A program made the translations under genes and the position numbers. Below the pieces are notes generated by a model. It was not told where the DNA came from. It searched no databases and saw nothing but the letters and a program-made list of their open reading frames with translations. 64,000 nucleotides of DNA from Pseudomonas sp. A-RE-19. Lineage in GTDB: Bacteria; Pseudomonadota; Gammaproteobacteria; Pseudomonadales; Pseudomonadaceae. This document shows, piece by piece, positions 41,977-50,522 of the stretch (position 1 is the stretch's first letter; each line of letters begins with the position of its first letter). The stretch lies in the NCBI RefSeq assembly GCF_019956555.1, contig NZ_JAHBDQ010000015.1, positions 53,259-117,258 of the forward strand. Direction: 5' to 3'.

Positions 41977-42051
41977 ATGGTCGCCTCACAAGGACGTCTG
42001 CCTGTTTTGGATGGTCGGCATCCAGCCATGCAGTCGGGAGCTCGGTCATGA
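41977..42051 (+). CDS. 24-residue leader ORF overlapping the next gene
   Basis: ATG 41977 follows an AACAAGGAAC ribosome site with a 6-7 nt spacer and encodes MVASQGRLPVLDGRHPAMQS plus four residues, ending in TGA that overlaps the next start as ATGA. The ribosome site here is better than the one before the main gene, so this may be a leader peptide coupling translation, or the true N-terminus of the main protein in another frame. No similarity is recognised. Confidence 0.4.
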   Translation: MVASQGRLPVLDGRHPAMQSGARS

Positions 42052-42575
42052 CTATCGGCTACACAGGTGCCTGGACAAGCAAGGCAGGTTTACTGGTCAG
42101 GGATACCGGCGGCGGCAAGCCTGTCAGCCATAGTGCCAGGGTCAAGCAGATGCTGGCCCTGGTGGGGAATAATCCCAATGCGCTGAACACCGCGAAAATG
42201 GATGAACAGAAGCTGCACAGGAACATCAAGGGCTTCGACCCGGAAAATGTCTCTGCCAGGCAACTGGGCAATCTCAGTGCGTTCTTGCGAGGCAAAGGTT
42301 TGATCTCCGATATAACGTCGATGACCTTACTCAATGCCGGTGACAAGTTTGACCGGTTTGGCGTACAGAAGGACCCGGATGCGAAGTTCAATGCGCTGGA
42401 GTATTTCGCCACGCAACTGGACACTATCCAGAACAACAGTATCAAGGGTGACAAGTATGCCGCTGGCCTGATCCCGGAATACAAGACGGCGATCTACGTA
42501 CTGCAGAACTTGCAAACTTACGGTAAGGGCAATGGCACGACCCCCACTGACAAGGGCGTCAAGGCCAAGGCCTGA
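42048..42575 (+). CDS. Uncharacterised protein
   Basis: I do not recognise this 175-residue protein. It has no signal peptide and no membrane segment. It is mixed helical, with a Gly-rich start (TIGYTGAWTSKAGLLVRDTGGGK), a middle FDPENVSARQLGNLSAFLRGKGLISD, a DKFDRFGVQKDPDAKFNALEYFATQLD stretch that looks helix-loop-helix-like, and a basic tail (TPTDKGVKAKA). ATG 42048 has GGGAGC upstream and overlaps a short leader ORF by ATGA. The upstream DNA is AT-rich, in contrast to neighbours, which hints at later acquisition. It converges on the aldo/keto reductase gene. Confidence 0.7.
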   Translation: MTIGYTGAWTSKAGLLVRDTGGGKPVSHSARVKQMLALVGNNPNALNTAKMDEQKLHRNIKGFDPENVSARQLGNLSAFLRGKGLISDITSMTLLNAGDKFDRFGVQKDPDAKFNALEYFATQLDTIQNNSIKGDKYAAGLIPEYKTAIYVLQNLQTYGKGNGTTPTDKGVKAKA

Positions 42576-42623
42576 TGTTCAGCGACGCGGGCCCGCTCAA
42601 CCGTCGAACGGGCCATGCACCTG

Positions 42624-43619
42624 CTATCGGTCCAGCAACTTCATGACTTCCTCCGGATAACGCAGGCCTGCTGTGGCATTGGCCGGGAATATCGATTCCA
42701 GGGCCTGCAACTCTTCGCGGCTCAGTTTCACGTCCAGTGCGGCCACATTTTCTTCAAGGTATTTACGCTGTTTGGTGCCTGGAATCGGGATCAGATAATC
42801 CCCTTGGGCCAAGACCCACGCCAACGCCAGTTGGCCTGCTGTCACACCCTTGTCGGCCGCCAGGGCCTGCACCTGCTGCACCAGTAACAGGTTTTTTGCG
42901 AAGTTTTCCCCTTGAAAACGCGGGCTGAAGCGACGGTAGTCATCGGCCGCGAAGTCGTCCGGGCTTTTCAGTGCCCCGGTCAAAAAGCCCCGGCCCAACG
43001 GGCTGTAAGGGACAAAGGCAACTCCCAGGCGCCGGCACGCGGCCAGGCAACCATTTTCTTCCTGATCGCGGCTCCACAACGAATACTCACTTTGCAATGC
43101 GCTGATCGGATGAACCTTGTGCGCTCGTTCCAGTGTGGCGACCGATGCTTCACTCAATCCCAGGTAGCGCACCTTGCCGGCCTTCACCAGTTCTGCCATG
43201 GCGCCGACGGTTTCCTCGATGTCTACCTGTGGATCGATGCGGTGCTGGTAATACAAATCCAGGGTTTCCACGCCAAGGCGCTTGAGGGTGCCGTCGATAG
43301 CGTCGCGAATGTATTCCGGTCGACCATTGACGCCCCGTGCGCCGGGGTTGGACGGGTCGCGGACAATGCCGAATTTGCTGGCCACAAACACCTGGTCACG
43401 CTTGCCGGCAATGGCTTTGCCGATCAGTTCTTCGTTGGTGTGTGGGCCGTACATGTCTGCCGTGTCGAGCAGGTTGATGCCCAGTTCCAGCGCTCGGTGC
43501 AGGGTGGCGGTGGCTTCGCGAGTATCCACGCCGGTCGTGTAGAAATCGGTCATGCCCATGCAGCCAAGACCAATGGCTGAAACCTGAGGTCCGTTCTTGC
43601 CTAGTTGACGTGTTTGCAT
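42624..43619 (-). CDS. Aldo/keto reductase
   Basis: This 331-residue NADPH-dependent oxidoreductase of the AKR superfamily has the full catalytic tetrad: Asp and Tyr in [10 protein letters not shown], Lys in FVASKFG and His in LYYQHRID. The C-terminal [16 protein letters not shown] holds the cofactor phosphate-binding region. The family resembles YakC/AKR13-type aldehyde reductases. ATG 43619 is chosen for the GGGAGC ribosome site upstream; in-frame codons before it are not family-like. It is transcribed divergently from a LysR-type gene, the usual arrangement for regulator and target. Confidence 0.92.
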   Translation of the reverse strand: MQTRQLGKNGPQVSAIGLGCMGMTDFYTTGVDTREATATLHRALELGINLLDTADMYGPHTNEELIGKAIAGKRDQVFVASKFGIVRDPSNPGARGVNGRPEYIRDAIDGTLKRLGVETLDLYYQHRIDPQVDIEETVGAMAELVKAGKVRYLGLSEASVATLERAHKVHPISALQSEYSLWSRDQEENGCLAACRRLGVAFVPYSPLGRGFLTGALKSPDDFAADDYRRFSPRFQGENFAKNLLLVQQVQALAADKGVTAGQLALAWVLAQGDYLIPIPGTKQRKYLEENVAALDVKLSREELQALESIFPANATAGLRYPEEVMKLLDR

Positions 43620-43735
43620 GAAATCAGCTCCCTGTGAATTGAGCCCCATTGTTGACCTCGACAGAAACAAGATAAACCGGCTAAAACTGCTATCACTGTT
43701 TGCAATTTCTAAATAATCAGCCGGTAGCCAAAGTA
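43620..43735. promoter_or_regulatory. Divergent promoter region between aldo/keto reductase and LysR genes
   Basis: These 116 bases separate two divergent genes and must hold both promoters. They contain a spaced dyad, ACCGGCT at 43676-43682 facing AGCCGGT at 43719-43725, with AT-rich DNA between. LysR-type regulators commonly bind such dyads and control the divergent gene; the exact operator is not certain. Confidence 0.4.
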
Positions 43736-44662
43736 ATGGACCGTTTTAACGCCATGCGCGTGTTCACCCGAATCGTCGAACTGGGCGGCTTTGCCAAAGC
43801 GGCGGACAGCCTGCAATTGCCCCGGGCTTCGGTGACCATTCTGATCAAGCAACTTGAGGCTCATCTGGGTGTGCAACTGCTGCAACGCACCACCCGGCAT
43901 ATCAGCCTGACGCTCGATGGCGCGGCTTATTACCCGCGTTGCGTGCAGTTACTGGCGGATCTGGAGGAAACCGAAGCGGTATTTTCCGCTGCTCGCCACA
44001 ACCCCAAAGGTCTGCTGCGAGTGGACATGCCCGCGGGAGTGGGGCGTTTGATCGTGATCCCGGCATTGCCGCAGTTCACCACCCGGTATCCATTGATCGA
44101 ACTGGAGATCGGTTTGAATGATCGGCCTGTGGATCTGATTCGCGAAGGCGTCGATTGCGTGTTGCGCGGTGGCTCGACCCTGGACGACTCACTGGTGGCG
44201 CGGCCGCTGGGCATGCTGGACCAGGTCACCTGTGCCAGCCCGGAATACTTGCAGCGACGTGGGACTCCGCTGTGCCTGGAGGATCTGAAAGGTCATCAGA
44301 TGGTGGAATATTTTTCCAATAGCACTGGCAAACGCTACGGACTGGAATTTGCCGTCGATGACCAGCTGCGGTTGATCGACCTGCCCAAGCACGTCTCGGT
44401 CAACAGCGCCGATGGTTATCTGGCTGCGTGCGAGGCGGGATATGGCTTGGTCCAGACCCCGTATTATCACGTTGCCCGCCAGCTGAAGGAGGGGCGTTTG
44501 GTCGAGGTCCTGAGGGACGTGCCACCACCGGGCATGCCGCTGACGGCGCTCTATCCCCCTCACCGCCAGTTGTCCCGGCGGGTGCGGGTGTTCGTCGACT
44601 GGATGGTGGATCTCTGTGCGCAGTCGACTAACGGTTTTTTTAGAAAAGACTCACGCGGCTGA
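43736..44662 (+). CDS. LysR-family transcriptional regulator
   Basis: This 308-residue protein has an N-terminal winged helix ([20 protein letters not shown], then [24 protein letters not shown]) and a C-terminal LysR substrate-binding domain ([23 protein letters not shown] onward), the PtxR/DmlR-type layout. ATG 43736 places the HTH at the usual position. The likely target is the divergent aldo/keto reductase gene. The 3' end overlaps the convergent GNAT gene by 12 nt. The effector is unknown. Confidence 0.92.
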   Translation: MDRFNAMRVFTRIVELGGFAKAADSLQLPRASVTILIKQLEAHLGVQLLQRTTRHISLTLDGAAYYPRCVQLLADLEETEAVFSAARHNPKGLLRVDMPAGVGRLIVIPALPQFTTRYPLIELEIGLNDRPVDLIREGVDCVLRGGSTLDDSLVARPLGMLDQVTCASPEYLQRRGTPLCLEDLKGHQMVEYFSNSTGKRYGLEFAVDDQLRLIDLPKHVSVNSADGYLAACEAGYGLVQTPYYHVARQLKEGRLVEVLRDVPPPGMPLTALYPPHRQLSRRVRVFVDWMVDLCAQSTNGFFRKDSRG

Positions 44663-45613
44663 GCGGGTGCCGATAGGGTCATTGGCTCGGCGGTGTGTTC
44701 TCGTTGCGTTGGCGCTCTGCTGCAAGTTGTCATGCAACTGTTGCATGTGTGCGCAGTTCAGGTTGAGGGATCGAACTTGCACGCCTCGATGAAACAGTGC
44801 GTACCAGCCATTTTCACCGGCCGTGGGCATCAGTCCGGTGAAGGTGAAGCCCAGGGCTGACAGGTTGCGCAGGTTGCGGACGAAGTGCCGGGACAGTTCG
44901 AGTCGTGCCGAGATCAGCCAGTGCCTGGGCAGTCGCCAGAGTTGCTCAAGCAAATCCTTGTTCAAACGCTGAATGACAATGTCGAACCGATGCTGGTGTT
45001 GCTTGATCTGCAAGGCTATCGCGGGGCGCGACGTATTGTCCTGGTGGGTTCCGAACACCGAGCATAGATGCTGCATCAACGCACGGCAGCTGTCGGGCCA
45101 GGGAATGTCAGGGAGCGGACGCCTGTGTCCGTCGATCATGTGACAGCCCATCACAATGGTTTCCGGTAGCGGCTCAGCGAATGGCGAAGGAACATAATCG
45201 GGTAGCAGGCCCGTACTGTGGAAGCCGATTTTTTCGGCCATGCGTTGCGTGTAGGGATGGTGGGTGACTTGCTTGATCGAAACGCTCTCCAGCCCCAGTG
45301 AGCCTGATTGCATCAGTAACTCCCGGCCCAGACGGGTCGCGATGCTCTGCCCCTGTGCAGCGGGATGCACCACGCTGAGCGCCAGCTCCGCAGTATTCGA
45401 ATGCACAGTGCGGCACAGTGCGGCGTGCCCGAGAACACGCACGTCATCCACCGCCAACATCGATTGCCAGCAACCCTCGGCATTGTGCTGATTGATCATG
45501 TTCGGCAGGTAGACATCCGGCTGAACGTAATGATCGCCATAGACCTCGCGAAACAACCTGCTCACGGCGCCTGCGTCGGAGGGGCGGTAAGGGCGAAAAA
45601 CCAATCGGCTCAT
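44651..45613 (-). CDS. GNAT-family acyltransferase with extra C-terminal region
   Basis: This 320-residue protein has a GNAT N-acetyltransferase fold in residues about 1-150: RLVFRPYRPSDAGAVSRLF start and ALSVVHPAAQGQSIATRLGRELL, which carries the acyl-CoA pyrophosphate-binding loop. About 170 residues follow that I do not recognise, suggesting a second degenerate domain or substrate-specific extension. ATG 45613 shares its A with the upstream stop (TGATG), so it is coupled to the PaaK-like gene and is the last gene of the MFS-LuxE-LuxC/PaaK-PaaK-GNAT operon. It may acylate the pathway product. It overlaps the convergent LysR gene by 12 nt. Confidence 0.75.
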   Translation of the reverse strand: MSRLVFRPYRPSDAGAVSRLFREVYGDHYVQPDVYLPNMINQHNAEGCWQSMLAVDDVRVLGHAALCRTVHSNTAELALSVVHPAAQGQSIATRLGRELLMQSGSLGLESVSIKQVTHHPYTQRMAEKIGFHSTGLLPDYVPSPFAEPLPETIVMGCHMIDGHRRPLPDIPWPDSCRALMQHLCSVFGTHQDNTSRPAIALQIKQHQHRFDIVIQRLNKDLLEQLWRLPRHWLISARLELSRHFVRNLRNLSALGFTFTGLMPTAGENGWYALFHRGVQVRSLNLNCAHMQQLHDNLQQSANATRTHRRANDPIGTRSAA

Positions 45614-46902
45614 CACACAGACTCCAGCGCGGCAGCGTCATACACGCGCAAGTCCAGCACCCTCAGTTGTTTGCCCGAGCGAGGGTGAAGTCTCAGATCA
45701 GTCGTTGCACACGGCAGGACTCGCAACTCCAGCAGACCCTCGCGGCTCAGGTCGTCGATGACAGGGTAGTGGGCAACCAGTGCTTCAAACAGTGCCTGGC
45801 CTATCGGTTCCGCAGTGTGTAATGGAGAGTCGGGCACCCACTTCACGCTCAACAGATCCTTGTGGCCGGTCTGTTCGATCAGCAATTGCCATTGCTCGCT
45901 GTGAGCTACACGCCGAATGATCTCGTGTACGTCTTCGGTAAACAGCGACAGCACCCCTACTCGTACCCGCTGGCTATGGGCGCTACGGCCTTTGAGCGCG
46001 AATTTACGCGTTGGAGTCCCGACCGGTTCACACCAACAGGCACGGTCTCCTACCGGGTAACGCAGCAGCGGCATGAGCCGACGTGTCAGATTGGTCACCA
46101 CGAGCATTCCGATGCGATCGCATTCCTCAATGACTTCACCTGTGTATTCATCGACGATTTCCAGCAGGGTTTGTTGTTCGAACATACGATGCTCGCCCAA
46201 TGCACAGTCGCGATCGCTGGCGCCTATGAGTCCGGCGTCTACGCTGGCATAGCCAATAGAGGCGATACGGGCGTTCGGGAACACTTCGCCGAGAATGGCC
46301 AGCTGTGGGGCAAACAGGCTTTCGCCGCCATACAGTAGTGTCTCGACGCCACACAACACACGCTGATGCTGCGCCAGGTAGGCCGCAAATTTCAGTAGCT
46401 GTGCCGGCACTCCGGCCAGAACGTTGATCCGGTATCGCGCAATGGCATCTGCCAGGACGTCCAGCTCGACGTTTCCGGTAAACGGAAACTCGCTGATGGA
46501 TCGCCCGACATGGGCCAGTGAGTCGTGGATAAACAGAAAGCTGGCGTAGAGATCCCCTGAAAAGAACAGATTGGCGACCCGGTCTCCGTTATTCAGTTGA
46601 GATGAGATACTGGCTCCGAAAGTACTGACCAATGCGTGCCACTCCTCGTAGGAGTACACCGCAAGTTTGCCCTGGCTGGTTGAGCCTCCGGTTTTAAACA
46701 CCAGCGCATCATCGACGTTTCCGGTGAGGACCGGCCAGTGACTCAAATCGTTGCTGCCGGCCCAATAGTTGGACACGTTGGTTAGCGGTAGCTCTTTTAA
46801 AGAAGTACTGGTTGTGGGCAGGTGTTTCAGGTGCTCGTTATAGTAGTTTGAATGTTGTCGTACAAAAGGCACGAGTTGTTCGAGCGAATAAGTAGATTTC
46901 AC
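45613..46902 (-). CDS. PaaK-like adenylate-forming enzyme
   Basis: This 429-residue protein belongs to the phenylacetate-CoA ligase/LuxE branch of adenylate-forming enzymes. The phosphate-binding loop is FKTGGSTSQGK (residues about 69-79), followed by RVANLFFSGDLYASF, RINVLAGVPAQLLKFAA, the adenine-region SIGYASVDAGLIG and LRYPVGDRACWC. It parallels, segment by segment, the C-terminal half of the neighbouring LuxC fusion, so the two arose by duplication. In this family the enzyme activates an aryl or acyl carboxylate as an adenylate, then transfers it to CoA or another acceptor. The start is GTG 46902, after a GAGGGG ribosome site. The substrate is unknown. Confidence 0.8.
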   Translation of the reverse strand: MKSTYSLEQLVPFVRQHSNYYNEHLKHLPTTSTSLKELPLTNVSNYWAGSNDLSHWPVLTGNVDDALVFKTGGSTSQGKLAVYSYEEWHALVSTFGASISSQLNNGDRVANLFFSGDLYASFLFIHDSLAHVGRSISEFPFTGNVELDVLADAIARYRINVLAGVPAQLLKFAAYLAQHQRVLCGVETLLYGGESLFAPQLAILGEVFPNARIASIGYASVDAGLIGASDRDCALGEHRMFEQQTLLEIVDEYTGEVIEECDRIGMLVVTNLTRRLMPLLRYPVGDRACWCEPVGTPTRKFALKGRSAHSQRVRVGVLSLFTEDVHEIIRRVAHSEQWQLLIEQTGHKDLLSVKWVPDSPLHTAEPIGQALFEALVAHYPVIDDLSREGLLELRVLPCATTDLRLHPRSGKQLRVLDLRVYDAAALESV

Positions 46903-46966
46903 GCAATCCCCTCTTTTAAATCAGGCGTCTTGGTTTAAAAAATACGGTCGTTGAAACGTTTTGTTT

Positions 46967-49369
46967 TTATATTCTTCGATCGATAATCAATGGGGTTTTG
47001 CCGCTGTGTTTATTTCGTATGAACTCATGTTCGGCGCACGCTGTAACTTCCACAATTAAAAGTGCAGCGGCCACCGCATTTGCCAATGCTTCATGGGTCA
47101 GTAGTTTTTCGCGTACCCAGGCGGTATCTGCGTTCGCCCGAATGTGCATTCGTTCGACCCCAGTGGTGGCGTGGTCCAGAACAATTTGAATGGGGACTCC
47201 CGCGATGTGTTCCAGCGCCGATGGCGAAATGAACTCCGTGGCAATCCGCACTAATTTGCCATGTCGCTGCAGCAGTTCGAATCGCGGCGATTCCAGTCCG
47301 CAGGCGCAGGCCCCGGGTATCCAGCGACCGGTGTCGCCGATGTCATATCGGTATACGTGCTGACCTTGTCGGGCGCGGGACGTAAACAGCAGACGACCGA
47401 TCTCATTGGCCTGCACCGGTACATCCTGTTCGAGATGGACGATTTCCAGATGCTGCGTTTCGCACATCAAGTGAAACACTCCGTCCGCCGTCGCTCGGCA
47501 GGCATGTCCCAGAGGGCCAGCGTCGACAGAGCCGTAGATGGCAGAGCGAATCGTCGACACGCCGCAGCTTTCCATCAGGCGCCGACTGGCCTCGCCCGGA
47601 TGCTCGCCACCAAGGAACACTTTGCCGATACCGGCATAGGCGCGGAGTCGGGCCTGTTCATTGAGAAACAGGCGATGCAGTGTGCTGGGCATGCCGATCA
47701 GTACGTTGACGCGTTGCTCCACGATCAGTCGGGCGATTTCGCTGAAGTCGTCGTCCTGGGGCGCACCCATAGGTAAATGCACTACGTCCATCTGTTCAAG
47801 AATGGTCGAAAAACTGAAAAAGCCACCGTACAGGTTGCCGCCGTAAAAGAGGTTCATCACCCGGTCCTGTGACGGATCGAGCCCGGCGGCGAAGAGGCCA
47901 TCAGCCGCGGCGCGCATCTGTCGCTGGAAGTCGCGATAGCTGAAGCCGGCCAGGGCCGGGGTCCCGCTGCTGCCGCCGGAGCGGAAGTACAGTTGTGCTG
48001 CGGGGCTGATCGGTTGCGTGATGAAGGTGTTTTTGTCCATGATCGGGCCATGGGCTGTGTCGGGGGCAGGCGGTACCGGATCGAGCGTTGCACGGCCCGT
48101 CAAGACATCCGGGGGCAAACTTACCGAGAGGCGGCGACTCAGGCGCGACAGCGCGTAGACGCCATCGTGGGGCTCACCGGCATAGCCGTCATGAATCGAC
48201 TCGCAAGGTGCAATGCGGCTGACACCGGCGTTGATCAATGTACGAACGAGCGCGGGCGTTTCTGTCGGAGGGGCTAACAGCGCGCAGCTTTGCAGGACGG
48301 TTCGCCAGGGCAACAGTGATTCGGCGATCAGGTGCTGCGGGACCGGCTTGAGCAGCACTGTCCGAAACAGCGGCGACGGCGCGAGCGTCTGATGATGCTC
48401 CCAGATGACACGCCATCCGGCGCCATCCCACACCTGGCCGGTCTGATCGGTAAAACACTGATCCAATCGCGCCATGGCTGTACGCGTAGTGATTTCCGAT
48501 GCTTCCTGATCTGTCGGCAGCAGCGCTGGCCAGTGGGAGGCGCGACGTTTGAACGCTTCGGCGAGACGCTCCCCCAGGTCTCGCAGGACTGTCGGGTCAT
48601 TGCTGTCTACCAGCACCCATTGAGGGCTGGAGCACGCCTGTTGATCCAGTCGACAGATTTCATCCGCCAACGCATCGAGGCTCGAAGGGCTCGCCGCTTC
48701 AGGTGACAGATAAGCGAAGCTGATCTTGTGCCCCCAATCGATCCAGCGGCATCCCGCAGGGATCTGCTGACGGATCGCCTTGAGCGCTGTTTCACCACCC
48801 CAGGCCGATACTCCGTCCGCCGTGGCGCAAAGTTGAGCTATCTGTGAGGTGCCAACGGGCAGCACCGCTACGAATTCGGCCAGCCTGCCGCTGCTGTCGC
48901 ATTGCACAAGGGCGGCCAACAACCGAGCAGTCAAACCCTCGTCGCTGGAGCTGGGGCGTAACCAGTTAATATTGCCGGCCAGCAGGCTTTCGAGTATTGC
49001 GCAGAACGCCAGCAACGGCGCATTGCCCGGGGTGATATGCACCACCAGCCCTAACGGGTGCCAGCTTTCGAAGCATGGCTGTTGGTAGTCGATACGCCGT
49101 AGTGAACGCGGTTGCAGACCCAGCTCTCGCTCAAGTTTTGTCTCCAGGCTGTTGCGCTGGCAAAAATCGATCAGCCCCTGACAGTGATCGTCATCGAGAG
49201 GAAAATCCAGGCTGCGAGCCTGCAACCGCGCTGAAAACCGTGCGGCGGACTCGATGACGATGGCACTGTCGATCGGCGCAGCCAGCAGCCGGGGTAATTG
49301 TTTTTGAAGGCGGTCGAGGGCGCTTTCCAGGGAAACGTCGTCGCGGAGTTGGCCATTGATCAGGTACAT
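46967..49369 (-). CDS. LuxC-type acyl reductase fused to PaaK-like adenylating domain
   Basis: This 800-residue protein has two halves. Residues about 1-430 resemble LuxC, the fatty-acyl reductase of bacterial bioluminescence: HPLGLVVHITPGNAPLLAF (about 104-122), GVSAWGGETALKAIR, and DQQACSSPQWVLVDS with the probable acyl-accepting Cys246. Residues about 440-800 form a PaaK-like adenylating domain: YFRSGGSSGTPALAGF (461-476), RVMNLFYGGNLYGGF, RVNVLIGMPSTLHRLF, AIYGSVDAGPLG and YRYDIGDTGRWIPGACACG. A single chain could therefore activate a carboxylic acid and reduce it to an aldehyde. LuxC is normally separate from LuxE. The gene starts 2 nt after the luxE-like stop. I do not recognise a named homologue. 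Confidence 0.8.
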   Translation of the reverse strand: MYLINGQLRDDVSLESALDRLQKQLPRLLAAPIDSAIVIESAARFSARLQARSLDFPLDDDHCQGLIDFCQRNSLETKLERELGLQPRSLRRIDYQQPCFESWHPLGLVVHITPGNAPLLAFCAILESLLAGNINWLRPSSSDEGLTARLLAALVQCDSSGRLAEFVAVLPVGTSQIAQLCATADGVSAWGGETALKAIRQQIPAGCRWIDWGHKISFAYLSPEAASPSSLDALADEICRLDQQACSSPQWVLVDSNDPTVLRDLGERLAEAFKRRASHWPALLPTDQEASEITTRTAMARLDQCFTDQTGQVWDGAGWRVIWEHHQTLAPSPLFRTVLLKPVPQHLIAESLLPWRTVLQSCALLAPPTETPALVRTLINAGVSRIAPCESIHDGYAGEPHDGVYALSRLSRRLSVSLPPDVLTGRATLDPVPPAPDTAHGPIMDKNTFITQPISPAAQLYFRSGGSSGTPALAGFSYRDFQRQMRAAADGLFAAGLDPSQDRVMNLFYGGNLYGGFFSFSTILEQMDVVHLPMGAPQDDDFSEIARLIVEQRVNVLIGMPSTLHRLFLNEQARLRAYAGIGKVFLGGEHPGEASRRLMESCGVSTIRSAIYGSVDAGPLGHACRATADGVFHLMCETQHLEIVHLEQDVPVQANEIGRLLFTSRARQGQHVYRYDIGDTGRWIPGACACGLESPRFELLQRHGKLVRIATEFISPSALEHIAGVPIQIVLDHATTGVERMHIRANADTAWVREKLLTHEALANAVAAALLIVEVTACAEHEFIRNKHSGKTPLIIDRRI

Positions 49370-49370
49370 A

Positions 49371-50501
49371 TCAAGCCCTCCCGATCAGTTCTGAAGCGGC
49401 CATGGCACAGCTGCGACTGGCGGAGGTGCCGGCACGTCCATGGAGCTCGAACCAATCGGTCGTCAGGCCGCATCCGCAACTGGCGCCGGGGTGCAATGTT
49501 GCCAGATCGCCCATGACCACGGCATGGGCAGGGCTCGACGAAATGTACGGCGAGACGAATTCCAGCAAGCCACGCTGGCCATAAGGCTGGACAGTGAAAT
49601 CGGATGGGTTGCGCACGAAAACCTTCGAGTAGATCGGTACATGAAAATGATGGTGGGCACACTGGATGTAGGGCACGGCATGCTCTACGGCACCATAACC
49701 GTCGCGACAGCGGGACAGGTCGATGCCCAATTGCCGATTGATTCGGGCATATAACTGACTCAGGGGGATTTCCTGTGCAGCCTGGGTTTTCCAGCCTCCC
49801 CCCAAAAACACCAATGACTGGGCAGGCAACTGCAAATTGGCAACCCGGGTGTCCTCCATGCACTGAAGCGCATGGGAAAGGAACGCTGGAAATCCGAGAA
49901 TGCGAACGGGCAATCCTTCGTCGGCAAATTCCTGCAAGGCACGAATCACACCCAAAAGGTCGAACTCGTGGCCTTTTCCGGTCAGGCGCAAGCCGTAAAC
50001 GACACGGTTGACGGGGGCATAGCTGCAAAGAAACTGATCGGTGTAGGCCGTGCCCAAGGTGATAGCCGCCTCGGGTTCATAGCTCAGGAGCAGATAATTG
50101 CAGGGGCTGTCCGGGGTATCCCATCCGTAGTGCCGGAAAATGTGGCTCACCATGCCTTGTGCCGCGGTCATGCTGCGATGGTCGTAGCGCATGCGACTCT
50201 TCTGGCCGCTGGTACCGGATGATGTGAGCTCCAGCGCACCTTCGCCTGTGGGACTGAACACCAAATGACGTTTGAAATAATTGGCGAAAATCGGCGGCAG
50301 CCTCGACCAGTCATCCAGCGTCTCCAGGGCTTTTTCATCAAGACCATTGGCGTTCAGCCAGCGTTCATAGCCCGGTGTGTGGTGGCAATGAAACAAGCTG
50401 ATTTCACTCATGGCCTGATCGAACAGGCCTTCCGGCACGGAATCCAGGCAATAAGGTTGCGTTAACGCACAAAGTGCATCGGTATGGGGTAGATGGATCA
50501 T
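49371..50501 (-). CDS. LuxE-like acyl-protein synthetase
   Basis: This 376-residue protein resembles LuxE, the ATP-dependent acyl-protein synthetase that hands an acyl group to LuxC. The N-terminal part has SEISLFHCHHTPGYERWLN and FANYFKRHLVFS, the phosphate loop is TSSGTSGQKSRMRYDHRSM (residues about 93-111), then FLGGGWKT and a C-terminal GDLATLHPGASCGCGLTTDWFELHGR. ATG 50501 is chosen over a TTG at 50504. It follows the MFS gene by 21 nt and precedes the LuxC fusion. Whether its acyl substrate is fatty or aromatic is not visible. Confidence 0.82.
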   Translation of the reverse strand: MIHLPHTDALCALTQPYCLDSVPEGLFDQAMSEISLFHCHHTPGYERWLNANGLDEKALETLDDWSRLPPIFANYFKRHLVFSPTGEGALELTSSGTSGQKSRMRYDHRSMTAAQGMVSHIFRHYGWDTPDSPCNYLLLSYEPEAAITLGTAYTDQFLCSYAPVNRVVYGLRLTGKGHEFDLLGVIRALQEFADEGLPVRILGFPAFLSHALQCMEDTRVANLQLPAQSLVFLGGGWKTQAAQEIPLSQLYARINRQLGIDLSRCRDGYGAVEHAVPYIQCAHHHFHVPIYSKVFVRNPSDFTVQPYGQRGLLEFVSPYISSSPAHAVVMGDLATLHPGASCGCGLTTDWFELHGRAGTSASRSCAMAASELIGRA

Positions 50502-50522
50502 CAAAAGACCTACTGTTGGGTG

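Noticed and set aside
42590..42614. GGCCCG/CGGGCC hairpin between the unknown gene and the aldo/keto reductase as terminator
   Set aside because: The stem is only 6 bp with a 13-nt loop and no T run on either strand.
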